From positions 1,922,001-1,986,000 of the forward strand of contig CP012820.1 in assembly GCA_001936135.1 (NCBI GenBank): a stretch of DNA of 64,000 nt, given 5' to 3'. The position numbers were made by a program, and so were the translations under genes. Below are positions 9,499-18,846 of the stretch, one piece after another; positions within the stretch are counted from its first letter, which is position 1; each line of letters starts with the position of its first letter. The notes beneath the pieces are model-generated. The model was not told the DNA's origin and did no database searches. It was given only the letters and a program-made list of their open reading frames with translations. This stretch comes from Saccharomycopsis fibuligera x Saccharomycopsis cf. fibuligera (Eukaryota; Ascomycota; Saccharomycetes; Ascoideales; Saccharomycopsidaceae).

Positions 9499-12093
9499 AT
9501 GTCGAAAATAATCGATTCAGTCGAGAGTTTAAATGATAAAGAGAAATACATTACTGCTACCAACAGTCGTCAGTTTTCTCTTGGAGAAAAAAACTATGAC
9601 TATGGCCAATTAGATGAGTGTCACAAGCAAACATTATATGAGAAGCTCGGCCATGGCAATTTGGCAGGTGACGATACAATTGATGATATCGAATTTCTTT
9701 TCCAGAAAATTGACGAAATGACTATTGTTGAAGCTATTCAAATTTTGGAGAAATCGATAGCCTACCATACTGATGATCCAAATTTTCCTGATAACGATTA
9801 TGAGTTGATCAAACAATTGGTTAAAGGGCCAGATAAGAATGCAGATTTGTCATTAGAAGGTTGGTCTTTTGAAACCAAGATGTTTGCAACTTTGAATGAA
9901 TACCACTCTCCCTATCCAGAAGTTAGAGCTATTTCGTCTCCGATAGATGATCCAGATGTGCCTGTTGAAACTATTAGAGCTTACTTTCTTGGTTTCTTAT
10001 GGGCAGTTGTTGGTACTGCTGTCAATGAATTTTTTTCCCACAGACAACCAAGTATTTCTTTGTCTTCTTCTGTTTGTCAAATGTTGTTGTATCCTTGTGG
10101 TACTTTATTGGAAAAGTCTTTGCCAGACTGGGGAGTTACCCTTGGTACCAGAAGACATAGTTTGAACCCAGGTGCTTGGAACTACAAAGAACAAATGTTT
10201 GCCACTATCATTTTCAATGTTGCCATTGGTGGTATGTATGTCTCTTCAAATATTTACGTTCAAAAGCTTGATGTCTTTTATGGAAGTAAATGGGTTAGTA
10301 TTGGCTATCAAATTTTGCTTTCTATAAGTACACAGACTTTAGGTTTTGGGTTTGCTGGTATCTTGAGAAAAATTGTCATTTATCCAACTAGAGCAGTCTG
10401 GCCTACTTTATTACCAACTATTGCGTTGAATCAAGCTTTATTGAAACCTGAAAAGCAGGAAAAAACTCATGGTTGGATGATTTCTCGTTACAGATTTTTC
10501 TTTATTGTCTGTATTGCTTCTTTTGCTTACTTCTGGTTGCCAAATTATCTTTTCCAAGCTTTATCAACATTCAACTGGATCACTTGGATAAAGCCAGATA
10601 ATTTCAATTTAGCCATGATTACCGGGTCTACTCTGGGCTTAGGTTTGAATCCTATTACCACTTTTGACTGGAACATTATCAACTACTCAAGTCCCTTATC
10701 TGTGCCATTTTACACTCAAGTTAACCAAATGATTGGTCTTAGTCTTGCTTTCTTTTGTATTATTGGTGTTTACTACTCAAACTATAAATGGACTGGCTAC
10801 TTGCCAATTAACAGTAACTCTATATTTGACAACCAAGGTGGGCCATACAGCGTTAAAAGTGTGATTACTAACGGTAAGTTAGATGTGGAAAAATATAAGA
10901 AATATGGTCCCCCATACTATTCAGCAGCAAACTTGGTAGTTTTTGGTGCTTTCTTTGCTATTTATCCATTTTCTGTAATTTATACTTGCTACAGTGAATG
11001 GAAGGCTATTCGCTCTGCCATAAAGTCCCTTGGTAGTCTCTTCACTTCCTTTAGAAAATCTAATTTTGAAAACTTCAAAGACCCTCACTCTAGAATGATG
11101 TCTAAGTACAAAGAGACCCCAGATTGGTGGTTTTTGGTTATCTTAGTTGTGTCGTTGGTTCTTGCCATCCTTTGTGTGAAGTTATATCCTGCCAACACTC
11201 CCATTTGGGGTATTTTCTTTACAGTTGGCATTAATTTTGTGTTTTTAATTCCACTTACTATTATTTATTCTGTTACTGGGTTTTCTTTTGGTCTTAATGT
11301 GCTTGTTGAGTTGATTATTGGTTATGCTATTCCAGGAAACGGTGATGCTTTAATGACTTTGAAAGCCTTTGGTTATAATATTGGTGGTCAAGCCGAGAAC
11401 TTTGTTACTGATCAAAAGATGGCACATTATGCAAAGATTCCACCTATGGCTATTTTCAGAGGCCAATTAATTGCGGTTTTCTTGCAAATTCTTACAGCTC
11501 TTTGTGTTATCAACTGGGAAATGGTCAATGTGAAAGATATTTGCACAAAAGCTCAAAAAGATAAATTTTCCTGCCCAAGTGAGGTCACATACTACAGTTC
11601 CTCTGTCCTTTGGGGTGTTATTGGGCCAAAGAGAGTCTTCAATGCATTATATCCAATTTTGAAATGGTGTTTCGTGATTGGCATAGCACTTGCAGTTGTT
11701 TGCATTGCTATCAAACATTTTTTCCCTAGATACACAAAGTCGTTCCAACCAACTTTGATTATTGGTGGTTTTTTGCTTTATGCCCCATACAATCTCGCTT
11801 ATTATTTGCCAGGCTTTTATGTTGGTTTTGTTTTCAATTATTACATTAAAAAGAGATACTTGGCTTGGTGGGAAAAGTACAACTACATTTTGTCTTCTGC
11901 TTTGGCTACTGGTGTTGCCTTCTCTGCTATTATCATTTTTTTTGCTGTGCAGTTTAAAGGATATGAAGTTAACTGGTGGGGCAATTCTGTATTTCAGCAA
12001 GGCATTGAAGGTGGAGAAGGCCAAGTTACACTTTTAGACCCTTCCACTGCACCAGATGGCTACTTCGGTTTGCGATTTGGTGAGTTCTCTTAA
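9499..12093 (+). CDS. oligopeptide transporter, OPT family (paralogue B)
   Basis: An 864-residue polytopic transporter. The open frame extends upstream to 9373, but I place the start at the ATG at 9499 (MSKIIDSVESL). This gives a length matching the 863-residue paralogue and begins where similarity begins. The OPT signature SLNPGAWNYKEQ has its NPG at residues 223-225; NGDALMTLKAFGYN and KMAHYAKIPPMAIFRGQL follow in the C-terminal half. The N-terminal 130 residues share the acidic YEKLGHG block with the paralogue. The role is proton-coupled uptake of oligopeptides at the plasma membrane (family knowledge). Codon 379 is CTG where the paralogue has a TCT serine, one hint that CUG is read as Ser. 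Divergent duplicates sharing a 5 kb gap suggest an old inverted duplication. Confidence 0.92.
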   Translation: MSKIIDSVESLNDKEKYITATNSRQFSLGEKNYDYGQLDECHKQTLYEKLGHGNLAGDDTIDDIEFLFQKIDEMTIVEAIQILEKSIAYHTDDPNFPDNDYELIKQLVKGPDKNADLSLEGWSFETKMFATLNEYHSPYPEVRAISSPIDDPDVPVETIRAYFLGFLWAVVGTAVNEFFSHRQPSISLSSSVCQMLLYPCGTLLEKSLPDWGVTLGTRRHSLNPGAWNYKEQMFATIIFNVAIGGMYVSSNIYVQKLDVFYGSKWVSIGYQILLSISTQTLGFGFAGILRKIVIYPTRAVWPTLLPTIALNQALLKPEKQEKTHGWMISRYRFFFIVCIASFAYFWLPNYLFQALSTFNWITWIKPDNFNLAMITGSTLGLGLNPITTFDWNIINYSSPLSVPFYTQVNQMIGLSLAFFCIIGVYYSNYKWTGYLPINSNSIFDNQGGPYSVKSVITNGKLDVEKYKKYGPPYYSAANLVVFGAFFAIYPFSVIYTCYSEWKAIRSAIKSLGSLFTSFRKSNFENFKDPHSRMMSKYKETPDWWFLVILVVSLVLAILCVKLYPANTPIWGIFFTVGINFVFLIPLTIIYSVTGFSFGLNVLVELIIGYAIPGNGDALMTLKAFGYNIGGQAENFVTDQKMAHYAKIPPMAIFRGQLIAVFLQILTALCVINWEMVNVKDICTKAQKDKFSCPSEVTYYSSSVLWGVIGPKRVFNALYPILKWCFVIGIALAVVCIAIKHFFPRYTKSFQPTLIIGGFLLYAPYNLAYYLPGFYVGFVFNYYIKKRYLAWWEKYNYILSSALATGVAFSAIIIFFAVQFKGYEVNWWGNSVFQQGIEGGEGQVTLLDPSTAPDGYFGLRFGEFS

Positions 12094-12136
12094 GTTTATG
12101 TTAAAGTAAACCATTTTCTTTGGACTTGTCTTAGTC

Positions 12137-12140
<4 letters not shown>

Positions 12141-12183
<43 letters not shown>
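12141..12183. repeat. poly-T tract (43 nt)
   Basis: A run of 43 T begins 48 nt after the stop codon of OPT paralogue B. It is the longest homopolymer in the window. Confidence 0.9.
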
Positions 12184-12184
<1 letters not shown>

Positions 12185-13385
12185 TCTCGTTGCAGCCCAT
12201 TTCAAATCTTAGTTTTCGTCATCTTTATTCCTTACTAGTTTTTGACTCACTTCATTTCACCCTTTTTTGAGATATCTTTCCACACCAGGTTGTGGAGATC
12301 CACTTTCAATATAGTTAATATAATAATATAATTTTTGTATCAACTTGCATGGTAGAATTGAGTTTACTTTACTCCTTTCACTCAATAAGAGTTCCCTTGA
12401 TAGACTATTAGCACATTGCTGTGTACGAATAACACGGAGAATAATTTAGTAACGAACCGCAAAAATGGTTACATTCAGCGGCAAACACGGCGCCTGTTTG
12501 GTGTAAATTCGGTCGCCAGATCAAAAACAAAATTGCATTCTATTTAACAAAATGCAGTTTTTTAAAGCACGCAAGCAGGTCCACAATATACGAAGACATG
12601 AAGATTATAATGAAATGAACTGTCTGTACATACTATGAATTTGGAATTTCTTTGTGATCCTCTTCAATTTTGATATGTTAACTGGCACTACAAATTTAAG
12701 GTTTAAGAACCTAAGCCACATGTCAATAACGTTTCAGGGAAAAAACCAGATATTAAAATCCCATGTGGATACATATTAGAAATAACTGATCCTGTTGAAG
12801 CTATTAACTCGTATAATTGAAAGGTCTGTTGCGGCTGCGGCTAGCTGGTTTGAAAATATATTCCAGCGATAACACTTTCTTCGGCGATGTAAAAATAAAA
12901 TGCGGTTCAGACACTGTTCGACACTCTGCATCAACCTGCTTACGTTATTATTGTGTGGTCATTTTCCCGGTAATATTGCCGGATAAATAATAACCGCACT
13001 AGTGTCATACATATAGTATTAAGCTATGATACAGCTAATGCTGTAATACAATAACAAAATAAGGAAAAAAGGAATAGCCGTACTGAAGTAAAGCTAGCAC
13101 GTCAAGAAAAGTTTTCAAACGTTTATCAGAATATTAGAATACTGCTTGTATTATGTATGTACGATATGAGGTAATATTTGAATCGGCACACGATATTATC
13201 AGAGAAGAGGCTATAGCTCGGTCTACCAACGAACCGTTCTGTATGAATGCTTCCATGCATAACCTAGCTATTTAACTTGTTTTTTTTTTTTTTTTCCTCT
13301 TTTTTTTTTTTTTTTTTTTAAAAAAAAAATTCTTTTATCGAATGTGTTTGTTTGTTTTATCTATATATAATATATATAGGGAAAG

Positions 13386-13393
13386 TATAAAAG
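13386..13393 (+). promoter_or_regulatory. TATA box of the GPI-protein gene
   Basis: TATAAAAG lies about 170 bp upstream of the ATG at 13557. A TATATATAATATATATA stretch immediately precedes it at 13362-13378. Confidence 0.5.
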
Positions 13394-13556
13394 TACATCA
13401 ACGGACGTCAAAAAAGCTAACACTCAAAATTGCATAGATATACTCGCTACACCATAAATAAGCGTATCATTTCATATCTTGAAATATTTTTCCTCATCGA
13501 AAGATTAACCAATCTAATCAGATCTTTCAAAATTATCACTACTAAAAGAATTTGTT

Positions 13557-14177
13557 ATGTTTAAGCAACTTTCGACTTTAATTTTTTTCTCATTGTTATT
13601 AAGTTGTGTGTGTGCCGGTGGAGTTCCCAAGGATGATTCTGATGCTATTAACTTTGTGGAGTTTGGCACGTCTGTACAACATATAGTTAAAAGAGTTCCT
13701 ATTGCCTACGCTGCTACCACTGAGATAGCCAAAACCCAAACAGCCCCACAAACAACTGCTACACGCACCAGCAAGACCGAGACAAAGACAAAGAAATCTA
13801 AGACGCCAAGTACTGCCAAGACTTTCACAACGTCAAGAGTGAAAACATCAACATCGAAAACATCAACATCGAAAACATCAACATCGAAACCATCAACATC
13901 GAAACCATCAACATCGAAACCATCAACATCGAAACCATCAACATCGAAACATCCAGCTTCCACAAAATTCATAACTCAGACATCAATCTCAACCTCAACC
14001 ACAACTAATACCAACAATGGCAATGTTTTCATAATACTAGAAACATCAACCAAAACTCAGACTAAGATCATTTCGAGTGGTGCCTCGAGTGTGGCTTCTG
14101 TGAACATAATCAAATTTTGGTTCTTAGTAGGTGTGATGTTGCCTTTCTGTACATCTTTCCTTGTAGTGTTTGTTTAA
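13557..14177 (+). CDS. Ser/Thr-rich GPI-type cell-wall protein with tandem repeats
   Basis: A 206-residue protein. Residues 1-20 form a signal peptide ending in SCVCA. A KR at about residue 46 (HIVKR before VPIAYAA) could be cut by Kex2. The middle is Thr/Ser/Lys-rich and suited to O-mannosylation, with seven 5-residue repeats (KTSTS then KPSTS). The last 25 residues (from about SVNIIKFWFL) form a hydrophobic tail after small residues SSGASS, the expected layout of a GPI-attachment signal. It would then be a covalently linked wall or membrane-surface protein. I do not recognise a specific orthologue; such proteins diverge fast. The lack of cysteine-rich domains argues against the CFEM class. 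Antisense open frames over the repeat are shadows. Confidence 0.75.
   Translation: MFKQLSTLIFFSLLLSCVCAGGVPKDDSDAINFVEFGTSVQHIVKRVPIAYAATTEIAKTQTAPQTTATRTSKTETKTKKSKTPSTAKTFTTSRVKTSTSKTSTSKTSTSKPSTSKPSTSKPSTSKPSTSKHPASTKFITQTSISTSTTTNTNNGNVFIILETSTKTQTKIISSGASSVASVNIIKFWFLVGVMLPFCTSFLVVFV
13842..13946 (+). repeat. seven 15-bp tandem repeats inside the GPI-protein gene
   Basis: The unit is AAAACATCAACATCG (three copies, 13842-13886), then AAACCATCAACATCG (four copies, 13887-13946). The single A-to-C change turns KTSTS into KPSTS and is fixed in the last four units, so they probably expanded after the change. The 15-bp unit keeps the frame when copies are gained or lost. Confidence 0.9.
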
Positions 14178-15255
14178 CTGTGTTAAAATATTAGACTTAA
14201 TCAATATGAGTGGATTTTCATATACTTATACATTGAAAAGATAGAAAGATCGATCGTGTTAGTGATTGCGCGTTACAATAGAAGCGTTTATTTCTCATGC
14301 ATTGCGTGTTGTGCCTCTGAACCAACTAAACCAAACAAACTGGTAACTGGTAGTATGAAAAATAAAAAAAGAGTCAACAAAAACGAACAAGAAGAGCAAG
14401 TTAAGAGGGAAACAATGTCAAAATTTTGAGAACAGACAGCTCGATACTTAGATATTCAAATTTTAGATGATTCAAAGGTTAACTACTAAAATATAAATAC
14501 GTTGAATGTATGTCATTGTGATTGTAATCATAATATATTTCAATATTAAAGTAAATTAGGCAATAAACAAATAAGTCAAGTTTTGAAAAAAAAATCTGAT
14601 AACATAACATTGATAGCATTGTATCAAACAGGTAAAGCAAAACAAAAGGTTAAAAACGTATAAACTTTATCAACTAGAAAAATTAGACAACCATGACCTG
14701 GAGCCAACTTAGGCAATAATGACAAAAAATTAAAAAAATTAAAAAAATTAAAAAAAGGCGACAAACTAGAATAACAGAGTAAGAAAGAATAGAATAATAC
14801 AAAATAAAATAAAGTGAAAAAAGTGTGGAAGATAATAGTAATAGTAATGAAAGAAAATCTTGATAACCAAAAGTTCCAGTTGATTTTAAAACTAAGGTAA
14901 AAATTAAGGACGTTACGCATTGAATATAGAAAATGAAATAAGCTCAAATAAGTGACCTGAAGCGAAAAAGAAAAATTAATGAAAAAATACCTGGAAAAAT
15001 TGCAAAAGCAAAAATAAAAAAATGGGAATATAAAAATAGAAAAAACAAAAACATTAATGAGAATAGAAATTACTATGAATCGAAATAAAGAAATAAAAAA
15101 GTGTAGGTGCAACATTTGTTAAGAAGGAAACGATAAAATGGAGTTGAAAGTAAAAAATGGAGTTGAAAGAAAGGTTATAAATGGGAGAGAGGAAAGGGAG
15201 GTATTTTAGGTATAATCATGATTCGATACCAAAATATTTATGAATCAAGCATAGT
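14178..15255. other. convergent intergenic region, A-rich
   Basis: About 1.1 kb between two convergent stop codons. The stretch 14700-15120 is rich in A on the plus strand. Its 163-codon minus-strand frame (14624-15115) is Phe/Leu/Ile-rich low complexity and not credible as a gene. Confidence 0.55.
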
Positions 15256-16386
15256 TTAAACCTTGTTAGTAGCCTTGACAAGACCATACAAAAACACACT
15301 CGACAAAGTTGGAATGGTGAAATTGTCATCCCAGTTAAGAATATCAATGCCTTCAGAGAGAGAAGCAATAAATCCACAAGCAATGGAATATGTAGTTAAA
15401 CTCAAATAACTCTTTTCAGAGGACCACATTACGTCATCCAAATGTTGATATTTAGGTATGAAAAATCCATAAAACACCAAACATGAAACAACTCCTATCA
15501 CAAAAGCAGCAATGGACCCAGCCAAACTTTTGTTTCTAGCAATTTTTGGAGTCAAATAACCATACGCTCTACCAATAGTGGAAGCGGCTGTATCCGACCA
15601 ACTCAAAAGCAAAACCGCCATGACACCAATGTCTTTAGGGAAAGGTTTAAATGCAATCGATAAGCCTAACAAGTACCAAATAACACCATTGTAACCATTC
15701 ACTTCTTTCTCTCTCATTAAAAAGCCAACGGCATTGCAATAAAGTTTATTAAATTCTTCAAATTTGAAACGTAACAAGTCAAGACTAAAAATGATGGCAC
15801 AAGCAGTAGTTAAATACGGCACAAACAACTGTGTACTCAAATCAATGGTGTAAAAATATAAAGTTATAAAGCCAATGGAAACATGCAATAGTTTTCTTGG
15901 AACCTCATGTTTGTGAATAAACGCGCTGAATTTTTTATGAGCAGTCAAATGCAAATCTTCTTGCTGCTGTAACAATTTTGATGAAACGTTATCTAAAGAA
16001 AGTTTGCTATTATCATGATCCATGCCATGATCTAAGGATACTGAAGATGAAGAAGAACTAATCTCTTCTTTTTTGGCTTTATCAAAAACGCCGTCAACGT
16101 CAGCGTCGTCATCATCATCTTCTTCATTTTCATCTTCATCATCATCTTCTTCCTCTTCTTCATCTTCAGTGCCGTGATATTCGAAATCATCGTCATCATC
16201 ATAATCTTCTTCGTCTGCCTCAGGGTGATAGTCCAGATCTTCTTCAGAGTTATAAGTTACATCGGAAGCATCATTAGTACCGGATAACGACGACAAGTTG
16301 GCATGTTCTAACACGGTGGATTTGTTGCTAGTTATATTGTCATCCACATTTTTAGTAGAAGTTGAAACTGCTGCTGTATCCACCAT
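15256..16386 (-). CDS. DGK1: CTP-dependent diacylglycerol kinase, DGK1-like
   Basis: A 376-residue protein in two parts. Residues 1-150 are very acidic (runs of D and E around residues 50-100). Residues from about 160 form a polytopic membrane domain matching Dgk1/Hsd1: VPRKLLHVSIGF, then LLRFKFEEFNKLYCNAVGFLMREKE, SWSDTAASTIGRAYG, NKSLAGSIAAF and SLSEGIDILNWDDN. Dgk1 phosphorylates diacylglycerol with CTP to phosphatidate at the ER and nuclear envelope, countering the lipin phosphatase Pah1. The S. cerevisiae protein is about 290 residues, so the acidic N-terminus is longer here. The start is the ATG at 16386-16384 (MVDTAAV). Confidence 0.9.
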   Translation of the reverse strand: MVDTAAVSTSTKNVDDNITSNKSTVLEHANLSSLSGTNDASDVTYNSEEDLDYHPEADEEDYDDDDDFEYHGTEDEEEEEDDDEDENEEDDDDDADVDGVFDKAKKEEISSSSSSVSLDHGMDHDNSKLSLDNVSSKLLQQQEDLHLTAHKKFSAFIHKHEVPRKLLHVSIGFITLYFYTIDLSTQLFVPYLTTACAIIFSLDLLRFKFEEFNKLYCNAVGFLMREKEVNGYNGVIWYLLGLSIAFKPFPKDIGVMAVLLLSWSDTAASTIGRAYGYLTPKIARNKSLAGSIAAFVIGVVSCLVFYGFFIPKYQHLDDVMWSSEKSYLSLTTYSIACGFIASLSEGIDILNWDDNFTIPTLSSVFLYGLVKATNKV

Positions 16387-17000
16387 CTTTAGTTGAGTAT
16401 TAAATAAAAATTAGTGGAAAATAAGATTGGATAAAAGCGGTCCAGCGCAGTATTAGCTTATACAAGTTCCGGCAGCGGGGGATGAGAGGCAAATTAAAAT
16501 TTACTGTTAAGAAAAATAAAAAGTAAAAAAAAAAATACCAATCGATCCCAGGAAAAAATAAACAGAAGAGAAAAAAATGAAAGGAAAAACACACAAAAAA
16601 CAGAGAAGGCGCAACAGTAAAAGAGGAAAAGACAGCGATAGGGATTGAATGGAAGACAGGAGGGCAGCTGGAACTGGTATTCGCAGTTTGGATTGGAATC
16701 TGATAGTGTAGATAATATAGAATTAGATTATTGTTGTAGAGAAAAGATTGTTAACGGCTGTTTTCTGGTCATCTTGATACGTGACAGCAGCCAGTAGCAA
16801 GTACTGTTGACTTAAATATGTAAGCACGTGATATAAATGTGAATTACAAGCATGTGATCATGGTATCAACCCTACAAGTCCAGCACAATTTCAACACCGA
16901 TTCTACAATCATTATAGCAAGATATAAATCAAAAAAGATCACTCGTTATTTGTATTAGCTAATTAAACACACTAAATAAAAAAATTAACCCTTTTATTAT
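16387..17000. other. DGK1 promoter region / RPL20 3' flank
   Basis: About 610 bp. It contains a CACGTG box at 16825-16830 and, closer to the RPL20 stop, AT-rich sequence fit for its 3' UTR. There is no other gene. Confidence 0.5.
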
Positions 17001-18106
17001 CTAGTAGTAAGTAGTAACAGGCTTGTGAGAGAAGATAGTCTTGGATTTTTGGACTCTGTGTGGCAATGGGAATTTCAAGTCCTTGGCCAAGAATTGTTTG
17101 ATGTAATTACGTTTGACATCAGAAGCTTTTTCCAATTCAACAACCTTCAAGATGTGGATAGATCTAAATCTAGCTCTGTGTCTGGCAGCCAAATCTTTGT
17201 ACAAACTTTCGACAGCACCGGTTCTGGTAACATCTCTGTATTCTTTGTACATGTTGTGGGTACCAGATCTGGAGTCGTATCTGATCCAGACACCAAAGTT
17301 CTTGACGTGAGTTGGGTTTCTTTCTTGAATGACGTTAACAGAAACAATTTCACCAGAAGCCTTCTTGACTTTGTGCAATTTTTGCAAGAAGTACCAGTAT
17401 CTAGACTTTGCAACAACAGTGTTTGGAGCAAAGATAGTCATACGGTACAACTTTGGTTCTGGAACGTTTTCAGTTGGCAAACGACGACCAATAACTTCGT
17501 ATTCACTGAGACGAGACACTAATTAATTAGTTAGTATATGAAAATTCAACTCTTATTGCATTTTGTACTGTATTTTGAATTGTGATATCAATAATCAGAC
17601 GATGTTTTACATTGATTAGGTTGTTTATGGCCAACAGTAGTTTGTGAGTGAAATACTTCTAGCTTATACTGTTTCAAAAAGTTGACCTCATTTGTGCCAT
17701 TTTTGCAAAGGATGGTACAACAATATCCCTAAGGTACTTCATAATAATAATATGCAAGTGTAAATGTATGGTCTTTGAAATGATGGCACCTGCTTGGACA
17801 CTTGATGACTGACAATTGTATCATTAAAATGTACAGTTTTACATTATTCGATAATTATATTAACTCATTATCGTATGTGCTATTAAATGAATTCTCGCCC
17901 ATTATTTTTAATTCTCTTGAACAGTGCATTGAAAGTTTTGTGTAGCAATTGTTGTACTTTAACAGACTCAAATTTTTCGGTTAAACAGTTTGAAAATAGT
18001 ATCATTAACTGCTAATTAGCAAATATCTAATATGCCTTGATTACTGATTACCAATATCACCATAATATTGTCCATATCGTCCATTTAAGCACTCCATTTA
18101 CTTACT
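17001..18106 (-). CDS. RPL20: 60S ribosomal protein L20 (eL20), spliced; split start codon
   Basis: The main exon (17001-17518) encodes the eL20 sequence from [14 protein letters not shown] through [38 protein letters not shown] and [14 protein letters not shown] to a TTYY end: 172 residues with the initiator, the family length. The frame has no ATG of its own. It begins TG-TCT-CGT directly after a 3' splice site AG (17520-17519) preceded by TACTAAC. The best donor, GTAAGT at 18105-18100, follows CAAAAA, so splicing would join A (18106) to TG and create the ATG in the context CAAAAATG. The protein is certain. The exact donor is inferred (alternatives such as GTATAA near 17670 exist). eL20 sits on the solvent side of the large subunit. 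Confidence 0.9.
17519..18105 (-). other. RPL20 intron (587 nt, inferred donor)
   Basis: The donor is GTAAGT (18105-18100), the branch site TACTAAC (17536-17530), and the acceptor TTAATTAG ending at 17519. Branch-to-acceptor distance is very short. A long 5' intron is usual in yeast ribosomal-protein genes. Confidence 0.7.
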
Positions 18107-18297
18107 TTTTGCTGTACTTTTGATGTTTGTCCTCTACTATGCAAATGTGATGACTGCTTCCAACTTTTTTATTTTTTATTTTTAATGAAATTTAGCGTAT
18201 ACCTACACTGGTTTACTATTTTTTTCTTTTTTCCGCCTTGACATCCGGACATTTTCTCTGTCGCCGTTCGAAAAAAAAACTGCAGTTGTGCAGTCAC

Positions 18298-18342
18298 TTA
18301 GGGCTATTTTAGGCATTTATAAGCCCTGTAAGTCTGCACGTG
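18298..18342 (-). promoter_or_regulatory. RPL20 promoter: Tbf1-like site plus CACGTG (Cbf1) box
   Basis: TTAGGGCTA at 18298-18306 is TAGCCCTAA on the gene strand, matching the Tbf1 consensus ARCCCTAA. CACGTG at 18337-18342 is a Cbf1 E-box. They lie about 190-235 bp upstream of the splice donor. In C. albicans, Tbf1 and Cbf1 jointly mark ribosomal-protein promoters (published family knowledge); the sites here are seen directly. Confidence 0.65.
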
Positions 18343-18846
18343 ATAAAAGTATTTTTTGAATATTATTTTTTTCTCTTTTTCTTCTTTCTTTTTCTCTTTT
18401 TTCTTTGTGATACAATAATAACTAATAGTAGCATCAATTTCACATTTCAGCTGTGCCACGACGTTGCGTCGCGTAAGTGCATGTACTACCCATGTTGTGG
18501 CGCGGTCATATTTAAAGTTTTCTCTTTTTGTGGCTTGTTATGTGGCACTTTTTTTTTCTAACGGCTCTTTTCAATGGAAGCATTTAAGTATACGACTCAA
18601 TAGTTGGTGTACAGCAAGCTTTATTACGGCTGCTGCTATTTATAGCATTATCATCATACCAATTAGGGGTGACTCAGTAGGATGTTTTTATACTGAATAT
18701 AAGCTAGCTTAGAGGTTTCAATCAGTTCCTTTACGAGTAACAATTTTTTTAATATTTATAACTTTATTTTTTTAAAAGATAAAAAAATGTTGAGGTAAAG
18801 GAGAAAAAAATAGCATGCAAGTCTTAAACAAAGATAGTTCCTATAC

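Larger units (their letters stand above)
12094..13556. other. intergenic region, OPT to GPI-protein gene
   Basis: About 1.46 kb with no credible gene. It contains a T43 run just after the OPT stop, a T-run/A-run junction at 13280-13329 (T16, CCTC, T20, A10) that could fold back on itself, and the TATA elements of the downstream gene. Confidence 0.6.

Noticed and set aside
14624-15115. 163-codon minus-strand frame rich in Phe/Leu/Ile
   Set aside because: It is the complement of A-rich, low-complexity 3' flank with no signal or family motif.
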